This document shows, piece by piece, positions 33,572-41,938 of a DNA stretch of 52,532 bases; the stretch's first letter is position 1; each line of letters opens with the position of its first letter. A program made the translations under genes and the position numbers. This stretch comes from JAWPMV01 sp038527215. Its GTDB lineage: Bacteria; Bacteroidota; Bacteroidia; J057. The notes below the pieces were generated by a model that searched no databases, was not told where the DNA came from, and saw only the letters and a program-made list of their open reading frames with translations. The DNA lies in the NCBI GenBank assembly GCA_038527215.1, contig JBCBGC010000046.1, forward strand, positions 1 to 52,532, written 5' to 3'.

Positions 33572-35437
33572 ATGAAACACATCCTACTCAGCTTTAGCCT
33601 CCTGCTTCTTGCGTTTTCCTTTCCCCTAAGCAGCAGTTCACAGGGTTTTCAAATAGAAATGGGCGCCTTCTTCGGAGGGAAAAACCTGCCATGCGTCGTC
33701 ACTTGGCCCTATAGCTGGCAGACCGACTCTTTAGAGGCGCCTTACAACCATAGCGCGCTTTGGATTTTCGGCAAATACGTTGATTCACAGGGCCAGGAAA
33801 GGATGATAAAATTTGACCCTGATCCAGCTGTTCATCAAACTATTACCCTCTCCGGACCTTCCTTTTTTGTCCAACCTGCATCCGATAGTCTGGGGGTATT
33901 TCTCCGGAGAGAAACTCCAGGCAGCGGTCCCGCTCAAAATATCTCCCTCAACCTGGCGATGACCGACTCCCTGCCCTACGGAAAAATCATCTACCTCTAT
34001 GGAATAGAAATGGTGTACGTTCCCGGTGGGGAATATTGGCTGGGTGACAGCCAGCAGTTTCACGCTTTCCAAGCCGCAGATAGTGGCAGTTTTAAAGTAA
34101 AAAGTGAAGCCATGATTCCGGTAGGAGATAGTTTGGGGATGCTCAGTACACGGGACGAGCATGCGCCCCAGCGGGATATTCCCGCGCTCTATCCTAAAGG
34201 CACGGATGGCTTTTATCTCATGAAATTTGAGATCACCCAGCAGCAATACGCAGATTTCCTCAACTGGCTTCCCTACGAGCAACAAAAAGCCCATATACGT
34301 CCCGCACCTGAAGAAGCGGTAGGCACCCCGGCTTTAGCCTTCAGTAGCGGGCAACTGCAACGCAATGGCTTAGCCATTTTTTCCTCTGCCAATCCCCCAC
34401 AGAAAAGAGCCGGTATCCGCCTGGATGGCAACCAAAATGGAATCTTTGATGAAGAGGATGACGGAGGAAATCGGGCCTGCAATTTCCTTACCTGGCAGGA
34501 TGTGTTGGCATATCTGGATTGGGCGGGACTGCGGCCGATCACCGAGTTGGAATTTGAAAAAGCGGCCCGGGGCCCGGCTTTCGTCGTGCCAGGCGAGTTT
34601 GCCTGGGGAACCGCCTATATCCGCGACGCCAATACCGTCCTCCAGGATGGCACCGCCACTGAAACGGTCAGTGAACAGGCGGATAGCATTCGGGGCCTGG
34701 CCAGTCATGGCTACCTGGGACCGGATGGTCCCTTGAGAAATGGCTTTGGGGCCACGGATTCCAGCGGCAGATTGCAAGCCGGAGGGAGCTATTTTGGTTT
34801 GCGGGAACTGAGCGGAAATCTGTGGGAATTGGTGGTCAACGTAGACTCCATGGGCTTATTTTTTACCGGGAACCATGGAGATGGGATGCTAGACAGTTTG
34901 GGACAGGCCAATGTAGCAGGCTGGCCCCTCTTGGACGGAGCCGGCCATCGCGGGGGTGCCCTCAACAGTGGCATCGTCGGGGAATTCCGGGATTTAGCCA
35001 TTTCTGACCGTTTTTACATAGACTTACAGCCCACCCAGAGAAGAAATACCACTGGCGGAAGGGGTGGACGTAGTTTCCCTGGACTGGCGGTAACCCAAGG
35101 CAGAGAAGCCCCAGCCACCTATATATTCCATGGAGGTCCAGGTAGTGGCTACCATGCCGCAGCTTCCGATCCCATCAGCTCGCTTGAGCTGCTTCTACCT
35201 GATGCCTCCTGGAAGCTCGGCCCTAATCCTGCATCGGATCTGGTTTCCCTCCACTGGAAGGGAGAAGGCCTGGCCCACTTGGAAGTCTGGTCCGTAGACG
35301 GCAAACGCATGGGAAAGTGGGAACTCCGACCGGGCCGGCATAGCCTCCAGACGAAGAACTGGGCGCCGGGGCTTTATATGTTTCGAATGGCGGTAGGACA
35401 ACGGCGTGGGAGTCGCACCTTGCTGGTGCACCCCTAA
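33572..35437 (+). CDS. Secreted FGE-fold (sulfatase-modifying-factor-like) protein with T9SS tail
   Basis: 621 residues. After a signal peptide (1-24) and a beta-rich domain (about 25-135), residues 144-505 show the formylglycine-generating-enzyme fold: 'EMVYVPGGEYWLGD', 'FYLMKFEITQQQYADFLNW', 'NFLTWQDVLAYLDWAGLRPITELEFEKAARG' and 'LRELSGNLWELVVN'. The 'RGGALNSGIVGEFRD' segment (460-473) corresponds to the catalytic region of FGE, but has no Cys there. The protein is therefore unlikely to convert cysteine to formylglycine and more resembles non-catalytic FGE-like proteins such as GldJ/GldK. Residues about 548-621 ('WKLGPNPASDLVSLHW') look like a T9SS C-terminal domain. No sulfatase gene is nearby. 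A structural or ligand-binding surface role is the best guess. Confidence 0.82.
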   Translation: MKHILLSFSLLLLAFSFPLSSSSQGFQIEMGAFFGGKNLPCVVTWPYSWQTDSLEAPYNHSALWIFGKYVDSQGQERMIKFDPDPAVHQTITLSGPSFFVQPASDSLGVFLRRETPGSGPAQNISLNLAMTDSLPYGKIIYLYGIEMVYVPGGEYWLGDSQQFHAFQAADSGSFKVKSEAMIPVGDSLGMLSTRDEHAPQRDIPALYPKGTDGFYLMKFEITQQQYADFLNWLPYEQQKAHIRPAPEEAVGTPALAFSSGQLQRNGLAIFSSANPPQKRAGIRLDGNQNGIFDEEDDGGNRACNFLTWQDVLAYLDWAGLRPITELEFEKAARGPAFVVPGEFAWGTAYIRDANTVLQDGTATETVSEQADSIRGLASHGYLGPDGPLRNGFGATDSSGRLQAGGSYFGLRELSGNLWELVVNVDSMGLFFTGNHGDGMLDSLGQANVAGWPLLDGAGHRGGALNSGIVGEFRDLAISDRFYIDLQPTQRRNTTGGRGGRSFPGLAVTQGREAPATYIFHGGPGSGYHAAASDPISSLELLLPDASWKLGPNPASDLVSLHWKGEGLAHLEVWSVDGKRMGKWELRPGRHSLQTKNWAPGLYMFRMAVGQRRGSRTLLVHP

Positions 35438-35452
35438 GGGCTCTCCTTAGGG
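35432..35452. terminator. Hairpin formed by two converging stop codons
   Basis: CCCTAAGG (35432-35439) pairs with CCTTAGGG (35445-35452) around a five-base loop. The left arm holds the stop of the FGE-like gene and the right arm the stop of the amidase gene. There is only a short TTT on one side, so terminator activity is uncertain. Confidence 0.5.
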
Positions 35453-36112
35453 TTTGGGAGGACCTTTTAGGTCCAGCTTTTTCACCCCTTTCCTCACGGC
35501 TTTCATGAATGCATCACCGGGATCATTTTTCTCAGTGAGGTAATTGGGGTCTGTTTCCCTCCAGAGGTCCGTCCCCATGAAAGCCTGATACTCATGATGA
35601 CCGACCAGGTATTCTATGGGATACTTACGCTTTAGATACTGGACCAGATGGATATTTGCCTCAATCTGCGCTTGCGTAAGCGGGGTGTCTGGCGTTCCTC
35701 CTACATTTTCCACCCCGATGCTACAGTAATTCAAGCCGATGACGTGGCGGGCAAAAGCCGTTTCCGGTAGCAGCCGGTAAATGGTGCCATCGCGATCTAC
35801 CACAAACTGAGAGGAAACATTGAGTCGCCCAGCTGAAGAGATGTACTTGCGATTGGCGGGCAGGTGAATCGGATTAAAGGTATCAAATGTACCCTGAAAG
35901 GTGGGGATGACGGTATGATGCAGGAGAATAATTTTAGGCTCGATATAAGCCGAATCATATTCCAGGTCGTGATGCTCCTTCAGATAAGCCAGGGACATGG
36001 CCTGACGCTCCTCATTCCAAATAATAGGTTTGTCCACGATGCCGAACATAGGGGGCTTGGGACAACTGGTGGCCAGCATGGCCAGACCGAAGAATACAAT
36101 CAGATAGCGCAT
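35447..36112 (-). CDS. N-acetylmuramoyl-L-alanine amidase, lipoprotein (Amidase_2)
   Basis: 221 residues from the ATG at 36112, which gives a lipoprotein signal ending 'LATSC'. The longer frame from 36154 would overlap yidD. The amidase_2 fold is shown by 'IILLHHTV' (first zinc His), 'SSQFVVDRDGTIYRLLPET', 'RHVIGLNYCSIGVENVG', 'YLVGHHEYQ' (second zinc His) and 'KNDPGDAF' (third, Asp). It would cleave the bond between N-acetylmuramic acid and L-alanine in peptidoglycan. Its placement in the outer periplasm fits cell-wall turnover or recycling. It lies 22 bases after yidD on the minus strand. Confidence 0.88.
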   Translation of the reverse strand: MRYLIVFFGLAMLATSCPKPPMFGIVDKPIIWNEERQAMSLAYLKEHHDLEYDSAYIEPKIILLHHTVIPTFQGTFDTFNPIHLPANRKYISSAGRLNVSSQFVVDRDGTIYRLLPETAFARHVIGLNYCSIGVENVGGTPDTPLTQAQIEANIHLVQYLKRKYPIEYLVGHHEYQAFMGTDLWRETDPNYLTEKNDPGDAFMKAVRKGVKKLDLKGPPKP

Positions 36113-36134
36113 ATCCGAACTTACAAAAAAACCC

Positions 36135-36443
36135 TCAGGATGTCTTGGACTCATCTATCAGTTCCTCCGTGCCTTGCCAGGCCTCTTCCGGACTGATTTC
36201 CTGGTAGCGGTCTTCGGTGCCGGGTACCGGATCAATCCCAGACCCACCCCAGGGATGACAAGAGGCAATCCGTCTAGCCGCCATCCGTCCCCCTTTGAGC
36301 GGGCCGTGCATTTTGAGGGCTTCAATGGCGTATTGGGAACAGGTAGGCGTATATCGGCAGGAGGTAGGAAACCAGGGAGAAATCCCATATTGGTACAGCC
36401 GCACCAAAAATATCAACACTGCATTCAGAGCTCGCTTGATCAT
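36135..36443 (-). CDS. yidD: Membrane protein insertion efficiency factor YidD
   Basis: 102 residues. It has an N-terminal amphipathic or hydrophobic helix ('ALNAVLIFLVRLYQYGISPWF') and the invariant cysteine-rich core 'SCRYTPTCSQYAIEAL', 'GGRMAARRIASCHPWGGSGIDPVP'. YidD sits at the inner membrane and improves insertion of proteins through the YidC route. In many bacteria it neighbours rnpA and yidC, but here it stands alone ahead of an amidase gene, 22 bases apart. The C-terminal tail after 'DPVP' is acidic (about 25 residues). Confidence 0.95.
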   Translation of the reverse strand: MIKRALNAVLIFLVRLYQYGISPWFPTSCRYTPTCSQYAIEALKMHGPLKGGRMAARRIASCHPWGGSGIDPVPGTEDRYQEISPEEAWQGTEELIDESKTS

Positions 36444-36597
36444 AGTGCAATATACGGAGCGGGTATAGAATTGGCTGAAAAAAAGCGATGAATCCCCATT
36501 TGGGAGGAAAAAGTAGGGCTTCCGTAGAAAAAGCTCTGACTATCTGCCGGCAAATCACCAAATTGATATATTGCATGAAGGACTTTATCCATTCAAC

Positions 36598-37902
36598 ATG
36601 ATCGCGCCTCGAAATCTTTTTATCCTCCCCCTCCTCCTTCTTCCTTTTTGTCTACCTGCACAAATCAAAAATATCCTGCTGGATGACCAGGGATTTCTCT
36701 ATCAGCCCTGCGAACCGAGCATAGCCATTAATTACAAAAACCCTGACAACATTGTCGGCGGGGCCATCCTCAACAAGGTATACTATACCATGGACGGCGG
36801 GCAGAACTGGAAAACCCAGACCCTAAAGTCCTCTTATGGCGTCTTTGGGGATCCATGCCTGATTTCTGATTATAAAGGCAATCTGTATTATTTCCACCTC
36901 TCAGACCCCTCTCACCGAGGCTGGTTGAGCGACAAAATTCTCGATCGTATCGTGGGACAACGCTCCAAAGACGGGGGGGAAACCTGGTCGGACGGAGGCT
37001 ATATGGGCATGCACCATCCCAAAGATCAGGACAAGGAATGGGCGGCGGTCAATCCCCGCAACAATCATCTCTACGTCACCTGGACCCAGTTTGATAAGTA
37101 CGATAGCCAGGACCCCAAAGACAAAACCAACATCCTGTTTTCCTCCTCCCGCAACAAAGGGAAAAAATGGAGCGAAGCCATCCAAATCAACGAAATCTCC
37201 GGCGACTGCCGGGATGACGACCAGACCGCTGAAGGCGCGGTCCCTACGGTCGGCCCCAATGGCGAAATCTATGTAGCCTGGGCCCTGAATGAAAAAATTT
37301 ACTTTGACCGCTCCCTGGACAAAGGCAAAACCTGGCTGGACAAAGATCTCATCGTATCCGACCAGCCTGGCGGTTGGACCATCACGGTCCCCGGCATCAT
37401 GCGGTGTAATGGCATGCCGGTTACGGCTTGCGACATCAGCGAGGGGCCCCATCGGGGCACCATTTACGTCAACTGGGCAGACCAGCGAAACGGGGCGGAG
37501 GATACCGATATTTGGGTGGCCCGCTCCAACGACCAGGGGAAAACCTGGTCAGCACCCGTCCGGGTCAATGACGATCCCCCAGGCCGCCAGCAATTCTTCA
37601 CCTGGATGGTCGTAGACCCCAAAACCGGTTACCTCTACTGTGTTTTTTACGACCGACGTCATCACGAAGACCTGGGCACCGACCTTTACCTTGCCTATTC
37701 CAAAGACGGAGGCCAGAGCTTTACCAATGTAAAAGTGAGTGAAAAAGCCTTTTTCCCACGCAGAGACGTGTTCTTCGGAGACTACAACCATTTGGCAGCT
37801 TTCGATGGTTTGATCACGCCCATCTGGACCCGCATGGACAAAGGAAAAACCAGCGTATGGACGGCCTTGATCCGGCAGGAAGTGTTGGACCAAATGGACT
37901 AG
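36598..37902 (+). CDS. Secreted BNR/Asp-box repeat protein (sialidase-like propeller)
   Basis: 434 residues from the ATG at 36598, which gives a clean signal peptide ('LFILPLLLLPFCLPAQ'); the ATG at 36571 would add nine residues ahead of it. At least six Asp-box-like motifs recur: 'TMDGGQNW', 'SKDGGETW', 'RNKGKKW', 'SLDKGKTW', 'SNDQGKTW' and 'SKDGGQSF'. These indicate a sialidase-type beta propeller. I do not see a convincing arginine triad or the FRIP-type start of true sialidases, so enzymatic sialic-acid release should not be assumed. 'FYDRRHHEDLGTDLYLAYS' is found in related uncharacterised exo-sialidase-like proteins. The stop overlaps the converging radical SAM gene by four bases. Confidence 0.78.
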   Translation: MIAPRNLFILPLLLLPFCLPAQIKNILLDDQGFLYQPCEPSIAINYKNPDNIVGGAILNKVYYTMDGGQNWKTQTLKSSYGVFGDPCLISDYKGNLYYFHLSDPSHRGWLSDKILDRIVGQRSKDGGETWSDGGYMGMHHPKDQDKEWAAVNPRNNHLYVTWTQFDKYDSQDPKDKTNILFSSSRNKGKKWSEAIQINEISGDCRDDDQTAEGAVPTVGPNGEIYVAWALNEKIYFDRSLDKGKTWLDKDLIVSDQPGGWTITVPGIMRCNGMPVTACDISEGPHRGTIYVNWADQRNGAEDTDIWVARSNDQGKTWSAPVRVNDDPPGRQQFFTWMVVDPKTGYLYCVFYDRRHHEDLGTDLYLAYSKDGGQSFTNVKVSEKAFFPRRDVFFGDYNHLAAFDGLITPIWTRMDKGKTSVWTALIRQEVLDQMD

Positions 37903-38963
37903 AAAAGACTGAGCTGCCCATCTCCTGGCCTACGGAAGGCTTCCAGGTTATAGGCTGGCATGGCCCGGTCCGCCATGTGCTGTTTTTTCGCGAGTTTGAA
38001 CAGGCGGGAAATACTCTCGGCGATTTCCCCTTCGCCCCGCATCCGACGACCGTATTCAGAATCATTGAGCTTGCCTCCATGGGAAGCCCGGATTTGATTG
38101 AGCACCTTATCGGCCCGATCCGGGTAGGTTTCGCGAAGCCAATGTTCGAAAATCTCCTTGATCTGCCCGTTCAGACGAATAAAGGTATAGCCTACTGCGC
38201 TGGCTCCGGCGTCTGCCACGGTTTTGACCAGCTTAGGAATTTCGTGGTTATTTAATCCGGGAATAATGGGGCCCAGCAAAGCGCCGGTAGGCACGCCCGC
38301 CGCACTGAGTTGCCGGATCACCTCCACCCGTTTTTGTCCCGTAGCCGTCCGGGGCTCCATTAATCTCCGTAACTCAGGTTCTAAGGTGGTGACGGACAAA
38401 AAGACATGCACCAGATTCTCTTTGGCCAGTTCACAGAGGATATCCAGATCGCGGAGGATGAGGCTGTTTTTGGTGACGATGCCGACCGGATTTTTGTACT
38501 GAAGAAATACCTCCAATAAACCCCGCGTCAGCTTGAAATTCCGCTCCCCCGGTTGATAACAATCCGTGTTGCCAGAGAGCATGATAGGATGGGCCTTCCA
38601 GGACTTTTTCTCGAAGGCTTCTTTCAGGAGCTTGGGAGCCTCTGGTTTATAAATGATCTTCCGCTCAAAATCCAAACCCGCACTATAGCCCCAATACGTG
38701 TGGGCATTCCTGGCATAGCAATAGACACAACCATGCTCACAGCCTTGATAGGGATTGATGGAATAATCCATAGGCACATCCGGGCTGGTCACCTTATTGA
38801 TGATCTTTTTCGGATGTTCGGGAATAAACTCCGTCTTGGGGTCTGGCACCAGCGCCTCATCCAGACCGTCTTCCGCCTGGGTGTCATAATCCCCTTTCAA
38901 ATAGGGATTGGGAGGATTGATTTGCGCCCCTCTGCCTTTAAGATATTCCGGATATTCCTCCAT
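37899..38963 (-). CDS. PA0069 family radical SAM protein
   Basis: 354 residues. The [4Fe-4S]/SAM motif is C75-x3-C79-x2-C82 in 'YQGCEHGCVYCYARN'. The surrounding 'YSINPYQGCEHGCVYCYARNAH' phrasing, 'GLDFERKIIYKPEAP' and 'MLSGNTDCYQPGE' match the PA0069 / SplB-like family. These are cytoplasmic radical enzymes whose reaction is not established; a relation to spore photoproduct lyase has been suggested by sequence. The gene is single, 95 bases after metX in the same direction. Confidence 0.9.
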   Translation of the reverse strand: MEEYPEYLKGRGAQINPPNPYLKGDYDTQAEDGLDEALVPDPKTEFIPEHPKKIINKVTSPDVPMDYSINPYQGCEHGCVYCYARNAHTYWGYSAGLDFERKIIYKPEAPKLLKEAFEKKSWKAHPIMLSGNTDCYQPGERNFKLTRGLLEVFLQYKNPVGIVTKNSLILRDLDILCELAKENLVHVFLSVTTLEPELRRLMEPRTATGQKRVEVIRQLSAAGVPTGALLGPIIPGLNNHEIPKLVKTVADAGASAVGYTFIRLNGQIKEIFEHWLRETYPDRADKVLNQIRASHGGKLNDSEYGRRMRGEGEIAESISRLFKLAKKQHMADRAMPAYNLEAFRRPGDGQLSLF

Positions 38964-39058
38964 GATCAGTATAAGTTAATCGTACGAAAAGGGATGACCT
39001 TCCCCGAATCAGGGACGTACTTTCAACCAATCTAATGTACGCAATCTCTGGCCCGAAG

Positions 39059-40081
39059 TTAGGCGGTGGTGGAAGCGAGAAAGTCTAACAAAATACCATT
39101 TAATTGGTCCATTTCTACCAGAAAACCATCATGGCCGTAAATAGAATCAATTTCAGCGTAGGTAGCCTGAGGGAGATGTTCGGCCAGGAACTTTTGCTCA
39201 GCAACCGGAAACAGTAAATCAGAGCTCACCCCGATCACCAAGGCCCTGGCAGGAATCTGACCTAAGGCTGCCTTAGCTCCTCCCCTGCCCCGGCCGATAT
39301 CATGGCTGTCCATGGCTTTAGATAAGGTCCAGTAGGCAAAAGCGTCGAAACGCCGGGCGATTTTTTCTCCCTGGTAACGCTGATAAGAAGAGGCCCGAAA
39401 ATCATCCCATTTCTCCTCTGCATCGGTCTGGGTTTTTTCATAAGTATCATAGCCCCGATAAGACAAAAGAGCCGTGGCCCGGGCAGCTTTCATGCCTTCC
39501 ATCCCTGCTGCTGGATTTTGCTCCTTCCAACTGGCATCTGCCGCAATGGACATGCGCTGGGCTTCATTGAAGGCGATCCCCCAGGGAGAATGTTTCGCAT
39601 TGGTAGCAATGGGTACAATATGCTGAAAGACTTCCGGCTGCAGGTAGGCAAATTCCAACAATTGTTGCCCGCCCAGCGAACTCCCGATAGAAAGGTGAAT
39701 CTTTTCCAGGCCCAAATGCCGCCTGAGCAGGTCAAAGCCCCGGGCGATATCCCTGTTGGTGAGCAAGGGAAAATCGTGATACCAGGGATCCTCCCCTTCA
39801 GCTCTGGGAGAGAGTGCATAGGTGGACCCATAGCAGGAGCCCAGCATATTGGCACAGATGATGAAAAAGCGATCTGGATCAAAGATTTTTCCCGCCCCAA
39901 AAAGTTGCGACCACCAATCCGTCACCACCGCATTTCCCGTCAGCGCATGACACACCCAGATGACATTATCCCGCGCCTCGTTGAGTTGGCCTGCGGTGGC
40001 ATATTGGATGTGAATGCCAGGCAAAACCGCCCCACTTTCCAGCTCAAAGGGTTCATGCGAAAAAAAGGTATCGCTATTCAT
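39059..40081 (-). CDS. metX: Homoserine O-acetyltransferase (MetX)
   Basis: 340 residues, alpha/beta-hydrolase fold. The family start 'FELESGAVLPGIHIQYATAG' is followed by 'ALTGNAVVTDWW', 'NMLGSCYGST', the nucleophile 'GSSLGGQQLLEFAY', the acid 'VSSDLLFPVAEQ' and the His in 'IYGHDGFLVE'. It activates homoserine with acetyl-CoA for methionine synthesis. The product O-acetylhomoserine is used by the MetY encoded just upstream. The 68 bases between metY and metX contain a GC-rich hairpin and T-rich run that could reduce metX expression relative to metY. Whether it uses acetyl- or succinyl-CoA is not decided by the motifs alone, but the MetY pairing favours acetyl. Confidence 0.94.
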   Translation of the reverse strand: MNSDTFFSHEPFELESGAVLPGIHIQYATAGQLNEARDNVIWVCHALTGNAVVTDWWSQLFGAGKIFDPDRFFIICANMLGSCYGSTYALSPRAEGEDPWYHDFPLLTNRDIARGFDLLRRHLGLEKIHLSIGSSLGGQQLLEFAYLQPEVFQHIVPIATNAKHSPWGIAFNEAQRMSIAADASWKEQNPAAGMEGMKAARATALLSYRGYDTYEKTQTDAEEKWDDFRASSYQRYQGEKIARRFDAFAYWTLSKAMDSHDIGRGRGGAKAALGQIPARALVIGVSSDLLFPVAEQKFLAEHLPQATYAEIDSIYGHDGFLVEMDQLNGILLDFLASTTA

Positions 40082-40087
40082 GGGGGT

Positions 40088-40127
40088 AAAAATAAAAAGG
40101 TACCGGCCAGGAACAAGTCCCGGCCGG
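40088..40127 (-). terminator. Intercistronic terminator or attenuator between metY and metX
   Basis: On the minus strand CCGGCC at 40127-40122 pairs with GGCCGG at 40108-40103, extended by a three-pair inner stem after a mismatch, loop of five. A T-rich run (ACCTTTTTATTTTT) follows and ends about six bases before the metX ATG. Confidence 0.7.
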
Positions 40128-40149
40128 CAGTTAGCAAAGGAAATCTGTC

Positions 40150-41469
40150 TTATGCAGGTACGCTTACTGCAGCGAAAGCCTGCTCAAAATCCGCTTTAAG
40201 ATCTTCGATATGCTCCAATCCAGCTGAAATCCGCAAGCCCGTTGGGGACACGCCAGAAGCCAATTGCTCTGCATCAGACAATTGCTGGTGTGTAGTGGAA
40301 GCCGGATGAATGATCAGGGTTTTGGCATCGCCTACGTTGGCCAGGTGGCTGACCAGTTTCAGGGCGTTGACAAATTCAACAGTGGATTCTCTGGTTCCTT
40401 CCAGTTCTACCGAGAAGACCCCGCCAAAGCCGTTTTGCAGGTACTTCTTAGCTGTCTCATGACTCGGATGAGAGGGCAAGCCCGCGTATTTCACGGACTT
40501 GACCTGGGCATGGGCTTCAAACCACTGAGCCAGGGCCAGGGCATTGCTGGCCGTGCGATCTACCCGTAGCGAAAGGGTTTCCAGCCCCTGTAGCAAGAGG
40601 AAGGCGTTGAAGGGACTCAATGCTGCCCCAAAATCGCGCAATCCTTCTACCCGCGCCCGGATGGCAAAAGCCACGTTGGGCAGGCCTAGGGGGTTTCCAG
40701 GACCAAATACGTCATTGAAAACCAGCCCGTGATAGCCCTCAGAAGGCTCGGTAAACTGACGGAATTTTCCATTGCCATAGTCAAAGTTTCCGCCGTCAAT
40801 GATCACGCCACCAATACTGGTTCCATGTCCACCGATCCATTTTGTCGCGGAATGGGTAACCACGTTGACCCCGTATTTGATGGGCTGGGCCAGATAACCT
40901 CCGGCACCAAAGGTATTGTCTACCACCACGGGAATACCGTGCTTTTGTCCCAAAGCAGCAAAGGCTTCAAAATCTGGCACACTAAATTCCGGGTTACCAA
41001 TGGTTTCCAGGTAAATAGCCCGGGTATTTTCGTCGATCAGGGGCTCATAGGTGTCCACCTTCACGCCATCTGCGAAACGTACATCCACGCCCAGGCGCTT
41101 GAAAGCGACTTTGAACTGGTTGTAGGTTCCACCATAGAGATGTGAACTGGAAACGATGTTTTGTCCGGTTTCGACGATATTGTTGAGGGCCAGGAATTGA
41201 GCCGACTGACCTGAGGCAGTAGCTACGGCCATCACCCCTCCTTCCAGGGCCGCAATCCGCTTCTCAAATACATCTGTGGTCGGATTCATGATCCGGGTAT
41301 AGATATTCCCGAACTCCTGTAGCGCAAACAACTTGGCGGCATGCTCACTATCGCGGAACGTATAAGATGTGGTTTGATAAATGGGCACAGCTCTGGAGCG
41401 GGTGGTAGCTTCTACTTCTTCCTGTCCAGCGTGCAATTGCAAAGTTTCAAATCGATAATTCTGACTCAT
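40150..41469 (-). CDS. metY: O-acetylhomoserine aminocarboxypropyltransferase / O-acetylhomoserine sulfhydrylase (MetY)
   Basis: 439 residues, PLP-dependent Cys/Met metabolism family. Family features are the start 'FETLQLHAGQ', 'AVPIYQTTSYTF', 'YTRIMNPTTDVFEKRIAALEGG', 'VVDNTFGAGGYLAQPI' and the PLP lysine in 'THSATKWIGGHG'. The C-terminus 'IIHPASTTHQQLSDAEQ' is typical. It makes homocysteine from O-acetylhomoserine and sulfide in direct sulfhydrylation. It heads the metY-metX unit and has a 5' leader of about 370 bases with a SAM-I riboswitch, so its expression should fall when S-adenosylmethionine is plentiful. Confidence 0.95.
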   Translation of the reverse strand: MSQNYRFETLQLHAGQEEVEATTRSRAVPIYQTTSYTFRDSEHAAKLFALQEFGNIYTRIMNPTTDVFEKRIAALEGGVMAVATASGQSAQFLALNNIVETGQNIVSSSHLYGGTYNQFKVAFKRLGVDVRFADGVKVDTYEPLIDENTRAIYLETIGNPEFSVPDFEAFAALGQKHGIPVVVDNTFGAGGYLAQPIKYGVNVVTHSATKWIGGHGTSIGGVIIDGGNFDYGNGKFRQFTEPSEGYHGLVFNDVFGPGNPLGLPNVAFAIRARVEGLRDFGAALSPFNAFLLLQGLETLSLRVDRTASNALALAQWFEAHAQVKSVKYAGLPSHPSHETAKKYLQNGFGGVFSVELEGTRESTVEFVNALKLVSHLANVGDAKTLIIHPASTTHQQLSDAEQLASGVSPTGLRISAGLEHIEDLKADFEQAFAAVSVPA

Positions 41470-41694
41470 GATTTTTTTGAAAAATTAGGGTTTCATTTAG
41501 GTATGTACAGATAGCCAGGGCTTACCGGGTAGCCTTCCTGATTCACCAAGGGTGAACGTCAGAAGCATGCCCCGACTAAGACCCACAACACATCAGCTGA
41601 CAACAACATTTGCTGCGCATACAAAGGTCGTTAGACAGTTGCGGTGTAAGCGATGGGATTACAAAATTTGAATGGAATGAATCTTTCATTTGCT

Positions 41695-41798
41695 CTAGTG
41701 TATCTTTCCCCTTCAGGGGCTGGATGGGGCACCTTTCAATGCTGAAGGTTGCCAGAGGGTCAGCGAGCCAGGTCTCTCACCTCTTCTTTATAGACTAA
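41695..41798 (-). ncRNA. SAM-I (S-box) riboswitch upstream of metY
   Basis: Read on the minus strand, all four helices can be drawn. P1: TTAGTCTAT (41798-41790) with ATACACTAG (41703-41695), one mismatch. P2: AGAG/CTCT around ACCTGGCTCGCTGACC, followed by the invariant GGCAACC. P3: CCTTCA with TGAAAGG. P4: CCCC-TGAA-GGGG. The 'AAGAAGAGGTGAGAGACC' opening and 'AAGGTGCC' link agree with the known S-box consensus. Its position ahead of metYX fits the ligand S-adenosylmethionine. Confidence 0.9.
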
Positions 41799-41841
41799 TA
41801 TGATTGCCTGTGATAGGCAGACATGAATGTCTCTACACCGG

Positions 41842-41872
41842 TAAAGTTAGGAGAAGAATATTGCTTTACAAA
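41842..41872 (-). promoter_or_regulatory. Promoter of the metYX leader
   Basis: Minus strand: TTTG (41872-41869), 19-base spacer, TAACTTTA (41849-41842), seven of eight for the -7 consensus. Transcription would begin near 41835, about 37 bases before the riboswitch. Confidence 0.65.
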
Positions 41873-41938
41873 TTTTTTTATCTCCTGCTAATTTGGGCCG
41901 GTTGAGTAGATAAACGGAAAAAAAGCAGAACGGTTTAG

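Larger units (their letters stand above)
41470..41938 (-). other. 469-base leader and promoter region of metYX
   Basis: It contains the promoter (41842-41872), the SAM-I riboswitch (41695-41798) and 225 bases of further leader before the metY ATG. That last stretch has a strong hairpin at 41538-41562 (CTGA-TTCACC, loop AAG, GGTGAA-CG-TCAG) but no T-run, so the way the riboswitch controls metY is not obvious. No terminator for metYX or for the upstream ABC gene was recognised. Confidence 0.6.

Noticed and set aside
36598..37902. True sialidase activity of the BNR-repeat protein
   Set aside because: Asp boxes are clear, but I cannot identify the arginine triad and other catalytic residues, so only the fold is claimed.
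41538..41562. Hairpin in the metY leader as the riboswitch terminator
   Set aside because: The stem is good but no T-run follows on the minus strand, so it does not look like an intrinsic terminator.
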